Positions 43,909-52,029 of a stretch of DNA of 64,000 nucleotides are shown in pieces. Source of the DNA: Arthrobacter sp. Y-9 (lineage in GTDB: Bacteria > Actinomycetota > Actinomycetes > Actinomycetales > Micrococcaceae); NCBI RefSeq assembly GCF_029690065.1, contig NZ_CP121463.1, forward strand, positions 3,472,001 to 3,536,000, given 5' to 3'. How positions within the stretch are numbered: the stretch's first letter is position 1; each line of letters starts with the position of its first letter. The notes below the pieces were generated by a model, which worked only from the letters and a program-made list of their open reading frames with translations, searched no databases and was not told the origin of the DNA. The position numbers and the translations under genes were made by a program.

Positions 43909-45339
43909 ATGGCTGAAACCACTGCGCGCATCCCGTCCGGACGTCTCTCCCTGGCTGCAGGCGAGGGCCAGATCGCCCTAGGGCCCCTGGACGGCCGGTA
44001 CCGTGCAGCCGTGGCACCCCTGGTGGACTACCTGTCCGAGGCCGCTCTGAACCGTGACCGCGTCGCCGTCGAGGTGGAGTGGCTGATCCACCTCACCTCG
44101 AATTCCGTCCTTCCCGGCTCGGCACCGCTGAGCCAGGAGCAGCAGGAACAGCTGCGCGCCATCGTCACGGAGTTCAACGCGGATTCCGTGGCCGAGCTCG
44201 CGGAGATCGAGGCCGTGACGGTCCACGATGTGAAGGCCGTGGAGTACTACATCGGCCGCCGCCTGCCGGCCATCGGGATCGAATCCCTGACCCCCATGGT
44301 GCACTTCGCCTGCACGTCTGAGGACATCAACAACCTGTCGTACGCGCTCGGCGTCAAGGGCGCCGTGGAGGACGTCTGGCTTCCGGCCGCACGCGCCCTG
44401 GTGGACCAGATCAGCGCCATGGCCACGGAGAACCGTGACGTCCCGATGCTGTCCCGCACCCACGGTCAGCCGGCCACCCCCACCACACTGGGCAAGGAAC
44501 TCGCCGTCGTGGCCCACCGCCTCGGCCGCCAGCTGGACCGGATCTCCCGCACGGAGTACCTCGGCAAGATCAATGGCGCCACCGGCACCTTCGCCGCCCA
44601 CGTGTCCGCCGTGCCGGCCGCCGACTGGACCGAAGTCTCCCGGACCTTCGTCGAGGGCCTGGGCCTGGACTGGAACCCGCTGACCACCCAGATCGAAAGC
44701 CATGACTGGCAGGCGGAGCTGTACGCCGACGTCGCCCGCTTCAACCGCATCCTGCACAACTTCTGCACCGACGTGTGGAGCTACATCTCCATCGGGTACT
44801 TCGCGCAGATCCCCGTGGCCGGCGCCACCGGCTCCTCCACGATGCCGCACAAGGTCAACCCGATCCGCTTCGAGAACGCCGAAGCCAACCTCGAGATCTC
44901 CAGCGGACTGCTCGACGTCCTGGCCTCGACCCTGGTCACCTCCCGCTGGCAGCGTGACCTCACGGACTCGTCCTCGCAGCGCAACATCGGTGTCGCGTTC
45001 GGGCACTCGCTGCTGGCCATCAGCAACGTGGTCAAGGGGCTCAAGCAGCTCAAGGTGTCCGTGGACGTCCTCGCCGCCGATCTGGACGGCAACTGGGAGG
45101 TTCTCGGCGAGGCCATCCAGACCGTGATGCGCGCCGAGGCCATCGCGGGTGTTCCCGGGATGGAGAACCCGTACGAGCGCCTCAAGGACCTCACCCGCGG
45201 CCACCGCGTCGATGCGGCGCGCATGCAGGAGTTCGTCTCCGGCCTGGGACTCTCGGACGAGGCACGGGACCGCCTCCTCCAGCTGACCCCCGCGTCCTAC
45301 ACGGGCGTGGCGGCGGCACTGGTCGACTACCTGAAGTAG
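43909..45339 (+). CDS. purB: Adenylosuccinate lyase
   Basis: A 476-residue enzyme of purine synthesis, acting on SAICAR and on adenylosuccinate with release of fumarate. The superfamily signature is GSSTMPHKVNP from residue 308. SRTHGQPATPTTLGKE carries the general-base histidine, and FACTSEDINNLSY is also characteristic. It belongs to the long, E. coli-like PurB group. The phosphatase gene begins eight bases after its stop. It is the only purine gene in the window. Confidence 0.95.
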   Translation: MAETTARIPSGRLSLAAGEGQIALGPLDGRYRAAVAPLVDYLSEAALNRDRVAVEVEWLIHLTSNSVLPGSAPLSQEQQEQLRAIVTEFNADSVAELAEIEAVTVHDVKAVEYYIGRRLPAIGIESLTPMVHFACTSEDINNLSYALGVKGAVEDVWLPAARALVDQISAMATENRDVPMLSRTHGQPATPTTLGKELAVVAHRLGRQLDRISRTEYLGKINGATGTFAAHVSAVPAADWTEVSRTFVEGLGLDWNPLTTQIESHDWQAELYADVARFNRILHNFCTDVWSYISIGYFAQIPVAGATGSSTMPHKVNPIRFENAEANLEISSGLLDVLASTLVTSRWQRDLTDSSSQRNIGVAFGHSLLAISNVVKGLKQLKVSVDVLAADLDGNWEVLGEAIQTVMRAEAIAGVPGMENPYERLKDLTRGHRVDAARMQEFVSGLGLSDEARDRLLQLTPASYTGVAAALVDYLK

Positions 45340-45347
45340 CCCCGGCC

Positions 45348-45938
45348 GTGCGCCTGTTCCTGGTCCGGCATGGCCAGACGCCCAGTAACCTGCGCCGCGC
45401 CCTGGACACGGGGCGCCCGGGTCCAGGGCTGACGGATCTGGGCCTGGAACAGGCGCACGCTCTCGTGGAACGGCTGTCCGCGGAACACCTGGACGCCGTC
45501 TACGCCTCGCCTCTGCTGCGGGCCCAGCTCACCGCCGGCCCTCTGTCCCAGGCCAGGAACCTCCCGGCCACCGTGCTCGAGGGACTGGAAGAGATCGGTG
45601 CCGGCGTGCTCGAAATGCTGAACGACGACGACTCGTGCGCCAGCTACGGCGCTCACGTCATCGCCTGGGGCCTGGGTGACACCCTGTCGCGGATCGACGG
45701 CGCGGAGGATCACACCGCCTTCTTCCGCCGTTTCGATGCCGCCGTGGACCGAATGGCCCATACTCACGGTTCCGACGCCAGCGTCCTGGCTGTCAGCCAC
45801 GGTGCGGCGATCCGCTGCTGGACCGCGGCCCGGGTGACGCACGACGGCGCGTTCGACGTCCGTCTGCCACTCGCCAACACCGGGATCGTCGCCCTTGAGG
45901 GGGCGCCGGGATCCTGGCGCCTCACCGGCCTCCTCTGA
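45348..45938 (+). CDS. Histidine phosphatase family protein (phosphoglycerate mutase-like)
   Basis: A 196-residue phosphatase/mutase. The catalytic RHG motif is at residues 7-9 (LFLVRHGQTPSN) and the second histidine lies in LAVSHGAAIR, with an early arginine and glutamate of the same fold. The DDDSCASYG region in the middle is less conserved and might set substrate specificity. It starts with GTG eight bases after purB. The substrate is unknown; proteins of this kind hydrolyse small phosphate esters. Confidence 0.88.
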   Translation: MRLFLVRHGQTPSNLRRALDTGRPGPGLTDLGLEQAHALVERLSAEHLDAVYASPLLRAQLTAGPLSQARNLPATVLEGLEEIGAGVLEMLNDDDSCASYGAHVIAWGLGDTLSRIDGAEDHTAFFRRFDAAVDRMAHTHGSDASVLAVSHGAAIRCWTAARVTHDGAFDVRLPLANTGIVALEGAPGSWRLTGLL

Positions 45939-46075
45939 CGCGCGACCCGCATCCGCACACCCGACCCATCCGTAACCGCGCCCTCACCCACTTCTTACGG
46001 CACCGAAACCCGCCTGAAATGCCGGGCAGGTTGACTGGGAGTACCGAAAATTTCTCTCCGTGGAGGTGAAGGGAC

Positions 46076-46294
46076 ATGACCGCACGAACCCTCATCAGTT
46101 CGCTCCACCAACTGCGCCGTGGTGATCACGTGGAGGCCGAACGCTTCCACCTGATGCCCCGGACCACGTTCGTCCGGCGCGGCCAGGTCCAGGACATCGC
46201 TCCCGGCCTGGGCGTGGTCTGGATCCGGGACGAGGAGACGGGCCAACGCCGCGTTCTCGACTCCCAGGACTACCAGCTGTGGCGGGTCGCCTGA
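46076..46294 (+). CDS. Conserved small protein, function unknown
   Basis: A 72-residue soluble protein, positively charged in the N-terminal half, with a core VRRGQVQDIAPGLGVVWIRDE and a C-terminal QDYQLW. A very good ribosome site (GAGGTGAAGGG) precedes the ATG and codon use is like the neighbours, so it is probably a real gene. The beta-rich pattern suggests a small SH3- or Tudor-like barrel. I cannot name the family. Confidence 0.7.
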   Translation: MTARTLISSLHQLRRGDHVEAERFHLMPRTTFVRRGQVQDIAPGLGVVWIRDEETGQRRVLDSQDYQLWRVA

Positions 46295-46306
46295 CGGACC
46301 GGAGTC

Positions 46307-46603
46307 CTAGCCACCCGCGACGGACTGAATGATCATCAGCTCCGCCCCTTCAGGGACTTCGGTCTCGAGCCCCTGAAGCCTGCGGACCTCATCTGGTCCC
46401 AGGTACACGTTCACATGACGCCGGAGGGCTCCCGTCTCATCGCGGAGCCGCCGGCCCAGCACGGGATGGTCGGCCGCCACAGAGCCCAGGATGCGGGCCA
46501 CGGTGGCCGGCCCGCCGTCGTCGGGAAGCTCGACATCCAGCAGGTCCGCGTCCTGCGCCAGGGGGCGCAGGACACTGGGGAGCAGAACCGTGAAGGCACC
46601 CAT
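46307..46603 (-). CDS. MoaD/ThiS-like ubiquitin-fold sulfur carrier
   Basis: A 98-residue beta-grasp protein that ends in Gly-Gly (QSVAGG), the hallmark of MoaD/ThiS sulfur carriers whose C-terminus is thiocarboxylated. VPEGAELMIIQSVAGG is the typical last strand. It starts directly at the stop codon of the BNR-repeat gene (TGAATG). No MoaE, ThiF-like or ThiG-like partner is nearby. The pairing of a MoaD-like protein with a BNR-repeat protein recurs in actinobacteria, as I recall, without a known function. Confidence 0.88.
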   Translation of the reverse strand: MGAFTVLLPSVLRPLAQDADLLDVELPDDGGPATVARILGSVAADHPVLGRRLRDETGALRRHVNVYLGPDEVRRLQGLETEVPEGAELMIIQSVAGG

Positions 46604-47740
46604 TCAGCTCGCCGCCAGGACTCCGTCATCGGCCGCCGATCCCTGATCCGGCACCTCGATGACCGCCGCCCGGACACACAGCACGTCCGGCAGATGCGAC
46701 GCGATCTCCTGGAAGGTGGCGCCCTCGTCGGAGCTCGCGTAGACGCTGCCGCCACGGGTCCCGAAGTAGACCCCCACGGGTTCCCCGGTGTCGACGGCAG
46801 CGGCGTCCCGGAGGATCGAGTTGTAATCCTTGGCGGGCAGGCCGGCGTCGAGCATCTCCCAGTTCTCCCCCGCGTCCCGCGTGCGCCCGACAGCAGGATG
46901 CCCGTCCACAGGGATACGCTCCACGTCCGCGGCCAGCGGGATCACCCACGCCGTCCCGGCATTGCGCGGATGGCTCAGCATGACGAAACCGAAGTTCGCC
47001 GGCAGCCCGTGCTCGATCGCCTGCCAGCTGTCGCCGGCGTCCCGCGTCCGGTACACCCCGCCGTGATTCTGCGCATAGATCTGATCCGGATCCCCCGCGT
47101 CGGCGGCGATCTTGTGGACGCATTGCCCGAACTCGGGAAACTCGCCCGGCAGGAACGACGCCCCGATGCCCCGGTTGGTCGCCTGCCAGCTCTCCCCGCC
47201 GTCCCGCGTGCGGTAGACGCCGCCGGTGCTCATGGCGACGTGCACGGTGGATCCGTCGGGCGCGGGGATGATCGAGTGCACCGCACCGCCGCCGGCCCCC
47301 TCGCCCCATTCCGGACGGTGCGGGTGCTCCCACAGTCCGCGGTTCAGTTCGAAGTGCTCGCCGCCGTCGTCGGATCGCCAGAGCGAGATCGGCTCGACGC
47401 CAGCCCAGACGACGCCCGGACGGTCCTCCCGATCGGGCTGCAGCTGCCAGATGCGTTCGACGGCGGCACCGTCGCCTTCGCCGAAGGCGATCCCGCCCCC
47501 GTCCGGTTCAGTCCAGGTGGCGCCGAGATCGTCCGAGTGCGCCACCGTGGGACCCCAGTGCTCGGAACGGATGCCCACGAGGAGCCGCGTTCCGTCCCGG
47601 GTGTCGATGCCGATGCTCGGGACCTCCGTCATGAGGAAATGAGGTCCGTCCAGGACCCAGTCCTTGCGGTCCTTGCTGCGGGCCAGCCAGAGGCCCTTTT
47701 TCGTACCGATCGCCACCAGATACTGCGTCGCCGTTGACAT
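46604..47740 (-). CDS. BNR/sortilin-type beta-propeller protein
   Basis: A 378-residue protein with at least five BNR/Asp-box repeats (S/T-x-D-x-G-x-T-W): HSDDLGATWTEP, RSDDGGEHFEL, RTRDGGESWQAT, RTRDAGDSWQA, RTRDAGENWEML and SSDEGATFQE. These give a beta-propeller like that of sialidases and photosystem II assembly factors. Sialidase catalytic residues are not recognised, so hydrolase activity should not be assumed. There is no signal peptide. ATG at 47740 has GGAGG unusually close, and an ATG 12 bases upstream (47752) is an alternative start. Confidence 0.85.
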   Translation of the reverse strand: MSTATQYLVAIGTKKGLWLARSKDRKDWVLDGPHFLMTEVPSIGIDTRDGTRLLVGIRSEHWGPTVAHSDDLGATWTEPDGGGIAFGEGDGAAVERIWQLQPDREDRPGVVWAGVEPISLWRSDDGGEHFELNRGLWEHPHRPEWGEGAGGGAVHSIIPAPDGSTVHVAMSTGGVYRTRDGGESWQATNRGIGASFLPGEFPEFGQCVHKIAADAGDPDQIYAQNHGGVYRTRDAGDSWQAIEHGLPANFGFVMLSHPRNAGTAWVIPLAADVERIPVDGHPAVGRTRDAGENWEMLDAGLPAKDYNSILRDAAAVDTGEPVGVYFGTRGGSVYASSDEGATFQEIASHLPDVLCVRAAVIEVPDQGSAADDGVLAAS

Positions 47741-47752
47741 GCCTCCATGCAA

Positions 47753-48024
47753 GCACTGCTTCAGATCACCCGCAATAGTGCGGAATTCTGCGCCGGTTTT
47801 CTCCGCATCTGCGATTCATACGGTTGTTGATTTTCTGTCACGAAAGTCCGCCGCGATTAGTTATCGGCAGAAGTGGCGAAGCGCCCGGACTTGCCGCTAA
47901 GCTCGATCCAGCGACGAAGAAGTTGCCCCATGAGCTGCCCCGGAGCACGTATCCCCCAATGACGTGTTCCGGGGCTTTCCATTTCCCGGAATCGCGCCTC
48001 CGGCCCCGCCGCGGCCCTTGATTG
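47753..48024. other. Non-coding stretch upstream of csoR
   Basis: About 270 bases with no convincing gene, AT-richer in the first half. It contains one terminator-like hairpin (47937-47975), followed by TTTCCATTT. The hairpin could end a short plus-strand transcript, possibly a small RNA, that starts within this region. I could not fix a promoter for it. Confidence 0.4.
47937..47975 (+). terminator. Intrinsic-terminator-like hairpin before csoR
   Basis: GCCCCGGAGCACG (47937-47949) pairs with CGTGTTCCGGGGC (47963-47975) except for one position, with a 13-base loop. It is followed on the plus strand by TTTCCATTT, one of the few U-rich tails in this window. No plus-strand gene lies directly upstream, so the transcript it would end is unknown. 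Confidence 0.5.
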
Positions 48025-48046
48025 ATACCCCTAGGGGGTATACCCT
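48018..48046 (+). promoter_or_regulatory. csoR promoter with CsoR operator
   Basis: The palindrome ATACCCC-TAG-GGGGTAT (48025-48041) matches known CsoR-type copper operators. It lies between a -35 TTGATT (48018-48023) and a -10 TACCCT (48041-48046) spaced by 17 bases, so CsoR binding shuts the promoter. The -10 box ends six bases before the csoR ATG, predicting a leaderless mRNA. Confidence 0.8.
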
Positions 48047-48052
48047 CAAAAC

Positions 48053-48379
48053 ATGAGCGAGTCCGGCATTCAGGAACACCCCCACCAGCACGGCTACTCC
48101 GCCAACAAAGAGGCCTACCAGCGGCGTCTGAAGCGGATCGAAGGCCAGGTCCGGGGCATCGCGCGCATGGTCGATGAGGACAAGTACTGCATCGACATCC
48201 TCACGCAGATCGCCGCCGTCAACAAGGCTCTCCATGCCGTCAGTCTGGGACTGGTGGAGGAGCACATCGGCCACTGCGTCGTGGGCGCCGCGGAGGAGTC
48301 CGACGGCGCGCTGCGCCAGGAGAAGGTCGACGCCAAGGTCAAAGAGGCCACGGACGCCATCGGGCGCCTGCTGCGCTGA
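48053..48379 (+). CDS. csoR: Copper-sensing repressor CsoR
   Basis: A 108-residue all-helical repressor. The copper ligands Cys46, His71 and Cys75 have exactly the spacing known for Mycobacterium CsoR (25 and 4), shown in DKYCIDIL and EEHIGHCVVG. The RLKRIEGQVRGI helix is the DNA-binding/dimer region. Copper binding releases it from the operator at 48025-48041. The copper-chaperone gene follows 43 bases downstream. There is no ribosome site, in agreement with the leaderless promoter. Confidence 0.93.
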   Translation: MSESGIQEHPHQHGYSANKEAYQRRLKRIEGQVRGIARMVDEDKYCIDILTQIAAVNKALHAVSLGLVEEHIGHCVVGAAEESDGALRQEKVDAKVKEATDAIGRLLR

Positions 48380-48422
48380 TCAAGCACCCGTCCCCCGAAT
48401 CACGTCACCCGAGGAGAACATC

Positions 48423-48665
48423 ATGAGCACCCCCGAATCCCTGATCACCACCCAGGTCTCCGTCTCCGGCATGACCTGCGGCCACTGCGTCTCCTCCGTG
48501 ACGGAGGAACTGGAAGCGGTCGACGGCGTGGAACGCGTCGACGTGGACCTGAACGCCGGAGGCGTCTCCACCGTGACGATCTCCTCGCGCGGGGAACTCT
48601 CCCCCGAGGAGATCGGCGAAGCGGTGGCGGAGGCCGGTTACGTGGTCGTCGCGGACCGCGCCTGA
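48423..48665 (+). CDS. copZ: Copper chaperone, CopZ-like HMA domain
   Basis: An 80-residue ferredoxin-like heavy-metal-associated domain with metal-binding Cys19 and Cys22 in SGMTCGHCVSSV. It would carry Cu(I) in the cytosol. GAGGAG precedes the ATG at 48423; longer readings of this frame are out of place. It is co-transcribed with csoR. A copper-exporting ATPase would be expected next but is absent: the operon ends in a strong hairpin. Confidence 0.92.
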   Translation: MSTPESLITTQVSVSGMTCGHCVSSVTEELEAVDGVERVDVDLNAGGVSTVTISSRGELSPEEIGEAVAEAGYVVVADRA

Positions 48666-48683
48666 CGCGGACACTCTGCGATC

Positions 48684-48759
48684 ACGACGACGGCGCCCCA
48701 CCCCCGGCCCCGCCCACCCGGAAAGGCGGGTGGCGGCCGGGAGGGGGCGCCGTCGTCGT
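48684..48759. terminator. Bidirectional terminator after the copper operon
   Basis: A nearly perfect stem of about 30 bp pairs ACGACGACGGCGCCCC (left) with GGGGCGCCGTCGTCGT (right), with the loop near GGAAAGG. It lies between convergent copZ and EamA genes. Its outer 13 bases repeat those of the terminator at 35623. Confidence 0.78.
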
Positions 48760-48785
48760 CGAAGCGCCGCTCCCGGGCGCTCGGC

Positions 48786-49793
48786 TCAGGCGTCGACCCG
48801 GGCCTCGGGCCGCCCGGCCGGCACCGCCTCGGCCACCATGGCCGATTCGTCCGTGAAGTCGGGGTCCCGGAGCTCGTCCACCCGCACCAGGAGGACGCCC
48901 AGGACGATCAGCATGCCGCCGCCGATCTGGATGGGCGCCGGGAGTTCGCCGAGCAGCAGCCACGCCCATACGACCGCGAACAGGACCTCCGTGAGGGACA
49001 CGAACGACGCCACCTTGGAACCCAGGGCCCGCGACGCGTAGATGCCGGTCACATAAGCGATCACGGTGGACAGGATGACCATCCCGGCCAGGGAGATCCA
49101 CCACGGCACCGACGCGCCGCCGAGGTGGGCATCGCCGAAGGTGAAGCGCAGCGGCATGATCCCGCTGAGGGTCACGATCCACAGCACCACGGCCCCCACG
49201 AGCATCCCGCCCGAGGCGAGCACCAGCGGCGGCAGGCCCTCATTCTGACGGGCGGTGATGAAGAAGTAGACCACCAGGCAGACCGCGGCCGCGACGCCCC
49301 AGAGGACACCCACCGGGTCGACGCGCGCGCCGCCGAGGTCGAGCACCAGGAGCAGGCCTGCGATCGACACCACCGTCCCCGTGATGGTGAGCCATCGCGG
49401 CGCGTGCCGCTTGATCACCCACAGCCACAGCACGATCATGACGGGCGCCAGGTATTCCAGGAGCAGCGCGACCCCCACCGACAGGGTCTGGACGGCGTTG
49501 AAGTAGAAGAGCTGGCACGCCGCCACGCCGAACAGGCCGAAGAGGACGATCGTGAGCCAGTTGTCCCGCACCTGGTGCCATTTGCCACGCAGCGACCAGA
49601 GGGCCGGAAGCGTCAGAATGACGACGGCGCCGCTCAGGCGCATCGCGACCGCGGCTCCGGGCGACCAGCCCATCTCCAGCAGGGATTTGCCGAAGGACCC
49701 CGAGGTGGCGAACACCGCCGAGGAGAGCAGCGCCACGGGGACGCCGACGAAGGCCGAAGGGGCGCGGCGCGCGGTCGCTGCGGTGCGAGGCAT
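48786..49793 (-). CDS. EamA/DMT family exporter
   Basis: A 335-residue membrane protein with ten helices in two EamA halves. They are SSAVFATSGSFGKSLLEMGW through LLEYLAPVMIVLWLW, and a second copy ending VASFVSLTEVLFAVVWAWLLLGE. Such proteins export amino acids, nucleobases or metabolites. The gene is divergent from a CGNR zinc-finger gene with a 70-base gap, a pairing that suggests regulation by that protein. The C-terminal 30 residues are polar. Confidence 0.9.
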   Translation of the reverse strand: MPRTAATARRAPSAFVGVPVALLSSAVFATSGSFGKSLLEMGWSPGAAVAMRLSGAVVILTLPALWSLRGKWHQVRDNWLTIVLFGLFGVAACQLFYFNAVQTLSVGVALLLEYLAPVMIVLWLWVIKRHAPRWLTITGTVVSIAGLLLVLDLGGARVDPVGVLWGVAAAVCLVVYFFITARQNEGLPPLVLASGGMLVGAVVLWIVTLSGIMPLRFTFGDAHLGGASVPWWISLAGMVILSTVIAYVTGIYASRALGSKVASFVSLTEVLFAVVWAWLLLGELPAPIQIGGGMLIVLGVLLVRVDELRDPDFTDESAMVAEAVPAGRPEARVDA

Positions 49794-49863
49794 GGCGAGT
49801 TCCTGTCAGGAGTGAAACGTGCTTTACTCGTGACAGTAGTGGCAGGAGAAGTAAGGAGTCAAT

Positions 49864-50403
49864 ATGGTTTTTGCTCATGACACCGAGGTGGCCCTGCGTT
49901 CCGCCATGAATCTCATCAACACGAGCGCGAACGGGGCGGAACTCCTCCCGGATGACGAACACCTGACCGCCTTCCTGACGCGCGAGGAGTTCTACGGCTC
50001 TCGCACGCACGACGACGCCGAGCTCGCCTCCGTGCGACGGCTGCGGGACGTCCTGCGCGCCCTGTGGACGTCCCCGGAGGACGAGGCGGCGGAAGAGGTC
50101 AACAGGATCCTCCGGGACGCCCGGGCGCTGCCCCAGCTGATGAAACACGACGGCCTGGACTGGCATCTCCACGCGACGACCCACGAGGCGCCGCTGGCGG
50201 ACCGCATCGCGACCGAGACCGCCATGGGGATCCTGGACGTCATCCGCTCCAAGGAGCTCTCCCGGCTGGCGCTGTGCGCGGCCGAGGACTGCGACGCCGC
50301 GGTGCTGGACCTGAGCCGCAACCGCTCCAAACGGTTCTGCGACACGGGCAACTGCGCCAATCGCACGCACGTCGCCGCATACCGGGCCCGCCAGCGGAGC
50401 TGA
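49864..50403 (+). CDS. CGNR zinc-finger, ABATE-domain regulator
   Basis: A 179-residue putative transcription regulator. The C-terminal zinc finger has four cysteines (LCAAEDCDAAVLD, then RFCDTGNCANR), with CANR in place of the usual CGNR. The N-terminal ABATE-like region is helical with a typical RRLRDVLRALW. AAGGAG lies 6 bases before the ATG. It is divergent from the EamA exporter and very likely controls it. The inducer is unknown. Confidence 0.88.
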   Translation: MVFAHDTEVALRSAMNLINTSANGAELLPDDEHLTAFLTREEFYGSRTHDDAELASVRRLRDVLRALWTSPEDEAAEEVNRILRDARALPQLMKHDGLDWHLHATTHEAPLADRIATETAMGILDVIRSKELSRLALCAAEDCDAAVLDLSRNRSKRFCDTGNCANRTHVAAYRARQRS

Positions 50404-50512
50404 CGGCCGACGCGCCCCTCAGAAGCCGGGCCAGGACGACGCCGACAGCGCCTTGGCCGGCGACGCGCCCGTCAGGGCCGTCAGGCCCGTGTTATGGCCC
50501 GGGTCGTGGCGC

Positions 50513-51490
50513 TCAGCGGCCGACCTTGCCCATGAGGGATGCGATCGGCCGCAGGAAGACCGGGCGGGCGAGCAGCCAGGCCGCCGCCATGACCACCAGC
50601 GAGGCCACGAAGAGCCAGAAGCCCAGCCAGTCCTCGCCGTCGTGGTTGCCGTACATGTGGTTCAGGTTCCGCAGCATGCCCGTGCTGAGCACGAGGAAGA
50701 CGTGCACCACGACGAAGGCCACGAAGTAGATCATGACCGGGAAGTGGACCTTGCGGGCGAGCTCCAGCGGGTAGAACTTGTTGACGGCCGCCTTCTTGGG
50801 CCACGCGCCGGACATCCGGATGCCCGTCAGGAGCGCGAGCGGCGCCGCGACGAACACCGTGAGGAAGTACGTCAGCAGCTGCAGCGCGTTGTAGTTGACC
50901 CAGCCGTTCTCAGTGGGCCAGTTCAGGGAGGCGTACTGCAGGCCGGCGGAGACGGCGTTCGGGAAGACGTCCCAGCTCGTCGGGACGATCCGCACCCAGT
51001 GGCCGGTGGCGAAGAGCAGCACGATGAACACCACGCCGTTGAGGACCCAGAGCGCATCGAGGCAGAGGTGGAACCACAGGTCCAGCGAGATCTTGGCCGG
51101 CGGGTTCTTGGTCTTGATGAAGCCTTTGTTGTTGCGCGTGAAGTACGCCGCGGGGCGCTGCACGGTCCGCACCTGGAGACCGGTGCGCACGATCAGCAGC
51201 AGGAAGAAGGCGTTCAGGAAATGCTGCCAGCTCAGCCAGAGCGGAAGGCCTTCCTGCGTCCCCGCCGGAAGCTCGGAATGCCCGGGGTAGGTGCGGATGA
51301 AATCCTGGCCCGCAGTGGTGGACCGGATCCAGATCGCGAGGAGCACCACCACGATCGCTCCCAGCACCACGGCGCCCGTGGTGATCAGGGTCTTCCGTGA
51401 CGGCATCGCCAGCACTCCGCCCCGCGCGTTCTTGGAGGCACCGCTGCCCGGTTTGCGGGCTGCTTTGGGGGCTTGGGGAACGCGGGACAT
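50513..51490 (-). CDS. Membrane b-type cytochrome (cytochrome b561/DUF4405-like)
   Basis: A 325-residue membrane protein with about five helices after a basic N-terminus. Histidines inside or next to helices, in LSWQHFLNAFFLLL, WFHLCLDALW, RKVHFPVMIY and VVVHVFLVLS, are the probable haem ligands. This architecture matches cytochrome b/b6 subunits that deliver electrons to molybdopterin oxidoreductases or hydrogenases. No such partner is adjacent. ATG at 51490 is preferred over an in-frame GTG four codons earlier, which lies on the ribosome site. Confidence 0.8.
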   Translation of the reverse strand: MSRVPQAPKAARKPGSGASKNARGGVLAMPSRKTLITTGAVVLGAIVVVLLAIWIRSTTAGQDFIRTYPGHSELPAGTQEGLPLWLSWQHFLNAFFLLLIVRTGLQVRTVQRPAAYFTRNNKGFIKTKNPPAKISLDLWFHLCLDALWVLNGVVFIVLLFATGHWVRIVPTSWDVFPNAVSAGLQYASLNWPTENGWVNYNALQLLTYFLTVFVAAPLALLTGIRMSGAWPKKAAVNKFYPLELARKVHFPVMIYFVAFVVVHVFLVLSTGMLRNLNHMYGNHDGEDWLGFWLFVASLVVMAAAWLLARPVFLRPIASLMGKVGR

Positions 51491-51586
51491 GGACCGGGAC
51501 ACCTCATCTGTTGGCGGCGCTCAGGGTGTCGGCGCCGTGGCGGTATGCGAAGTGCAGCCAGTCTAACGAGTGGTCAGGAATTCTCC

Positions 51587-51922
51587 CTAGTGGTGTGAAC
51601 CCTGTTCGTCGTCGGGCTTCTCAGAGTCGCCGGACTCGCCGGCTTCGTCCGCGGAGGAGAGGTGCACGCCGGAGCCCTCACCGAGGTACGGGGCGTTGTT
51701 CTTGTGCGTCAGGGAGAGCATGGCCGCGATGACCAGGGTGACGATGAACGCGATGCCGGCGCCCGTGAAAGCGAGGTCGAAGCGCTGCATCTTGGCACTG
51801 CCGCCGGAGGCGAAGATCAGCACGCCGAAGAAGGCCACCACGGCCCAGAAAGCGGAGAACATCAAGGGACCCTTGATGGACGACCGCACTGAACGCTGTT
51901 CTTCCGGCTGCTGCCCGTCCAC
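51587..51922 (-). CDS. Small two-helix membrane protein
   Basis: A 111-residue protein with two hydrophobic segments, MFSAFWAVVAFFGVLIFA and FTGAGIAFIVTLVIAAML, and an acidic C-terminus (ADEAGESGDSEKPDDEQG). GTG at 51922 has AGGAG seven bases ahead. Two-helix proteins of this form are common in Micrococcaceae and have no known function. It may belong with the cytochrome gene downstream (gap about 100 bases). Confidence 0.7.
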   Translation of the reverse strand: MDGQQPEEQRSVRSSIKGPLMFSAFWAVVAFFGVLIFASGGSAKMQRFDLAFTGAGIAFIVTLVIAAMLSLTHKNNAPYLGEGSGVHLSSADEAGESGDSEKPDDEQGSHH

Positions 51923-52029
51923 TGTCCAACTCCTGGCTTGTCGTGCGTCTGAATCGTGCAGCTTCCGCGGCTGCCATCGTGCGTGCCCTCGTGGCACTGG
52001 TTTCTACCTCGCGTAGAACCTCTACCAGT

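Noticed and set aside
46604-47740. Sialidase activity for the BNR-repeat protein
   Set aside because: Asp-box repeats are structural. The sialidase catalytic arginine triad and tyrosine are not recognisable and no signal peptide is present.
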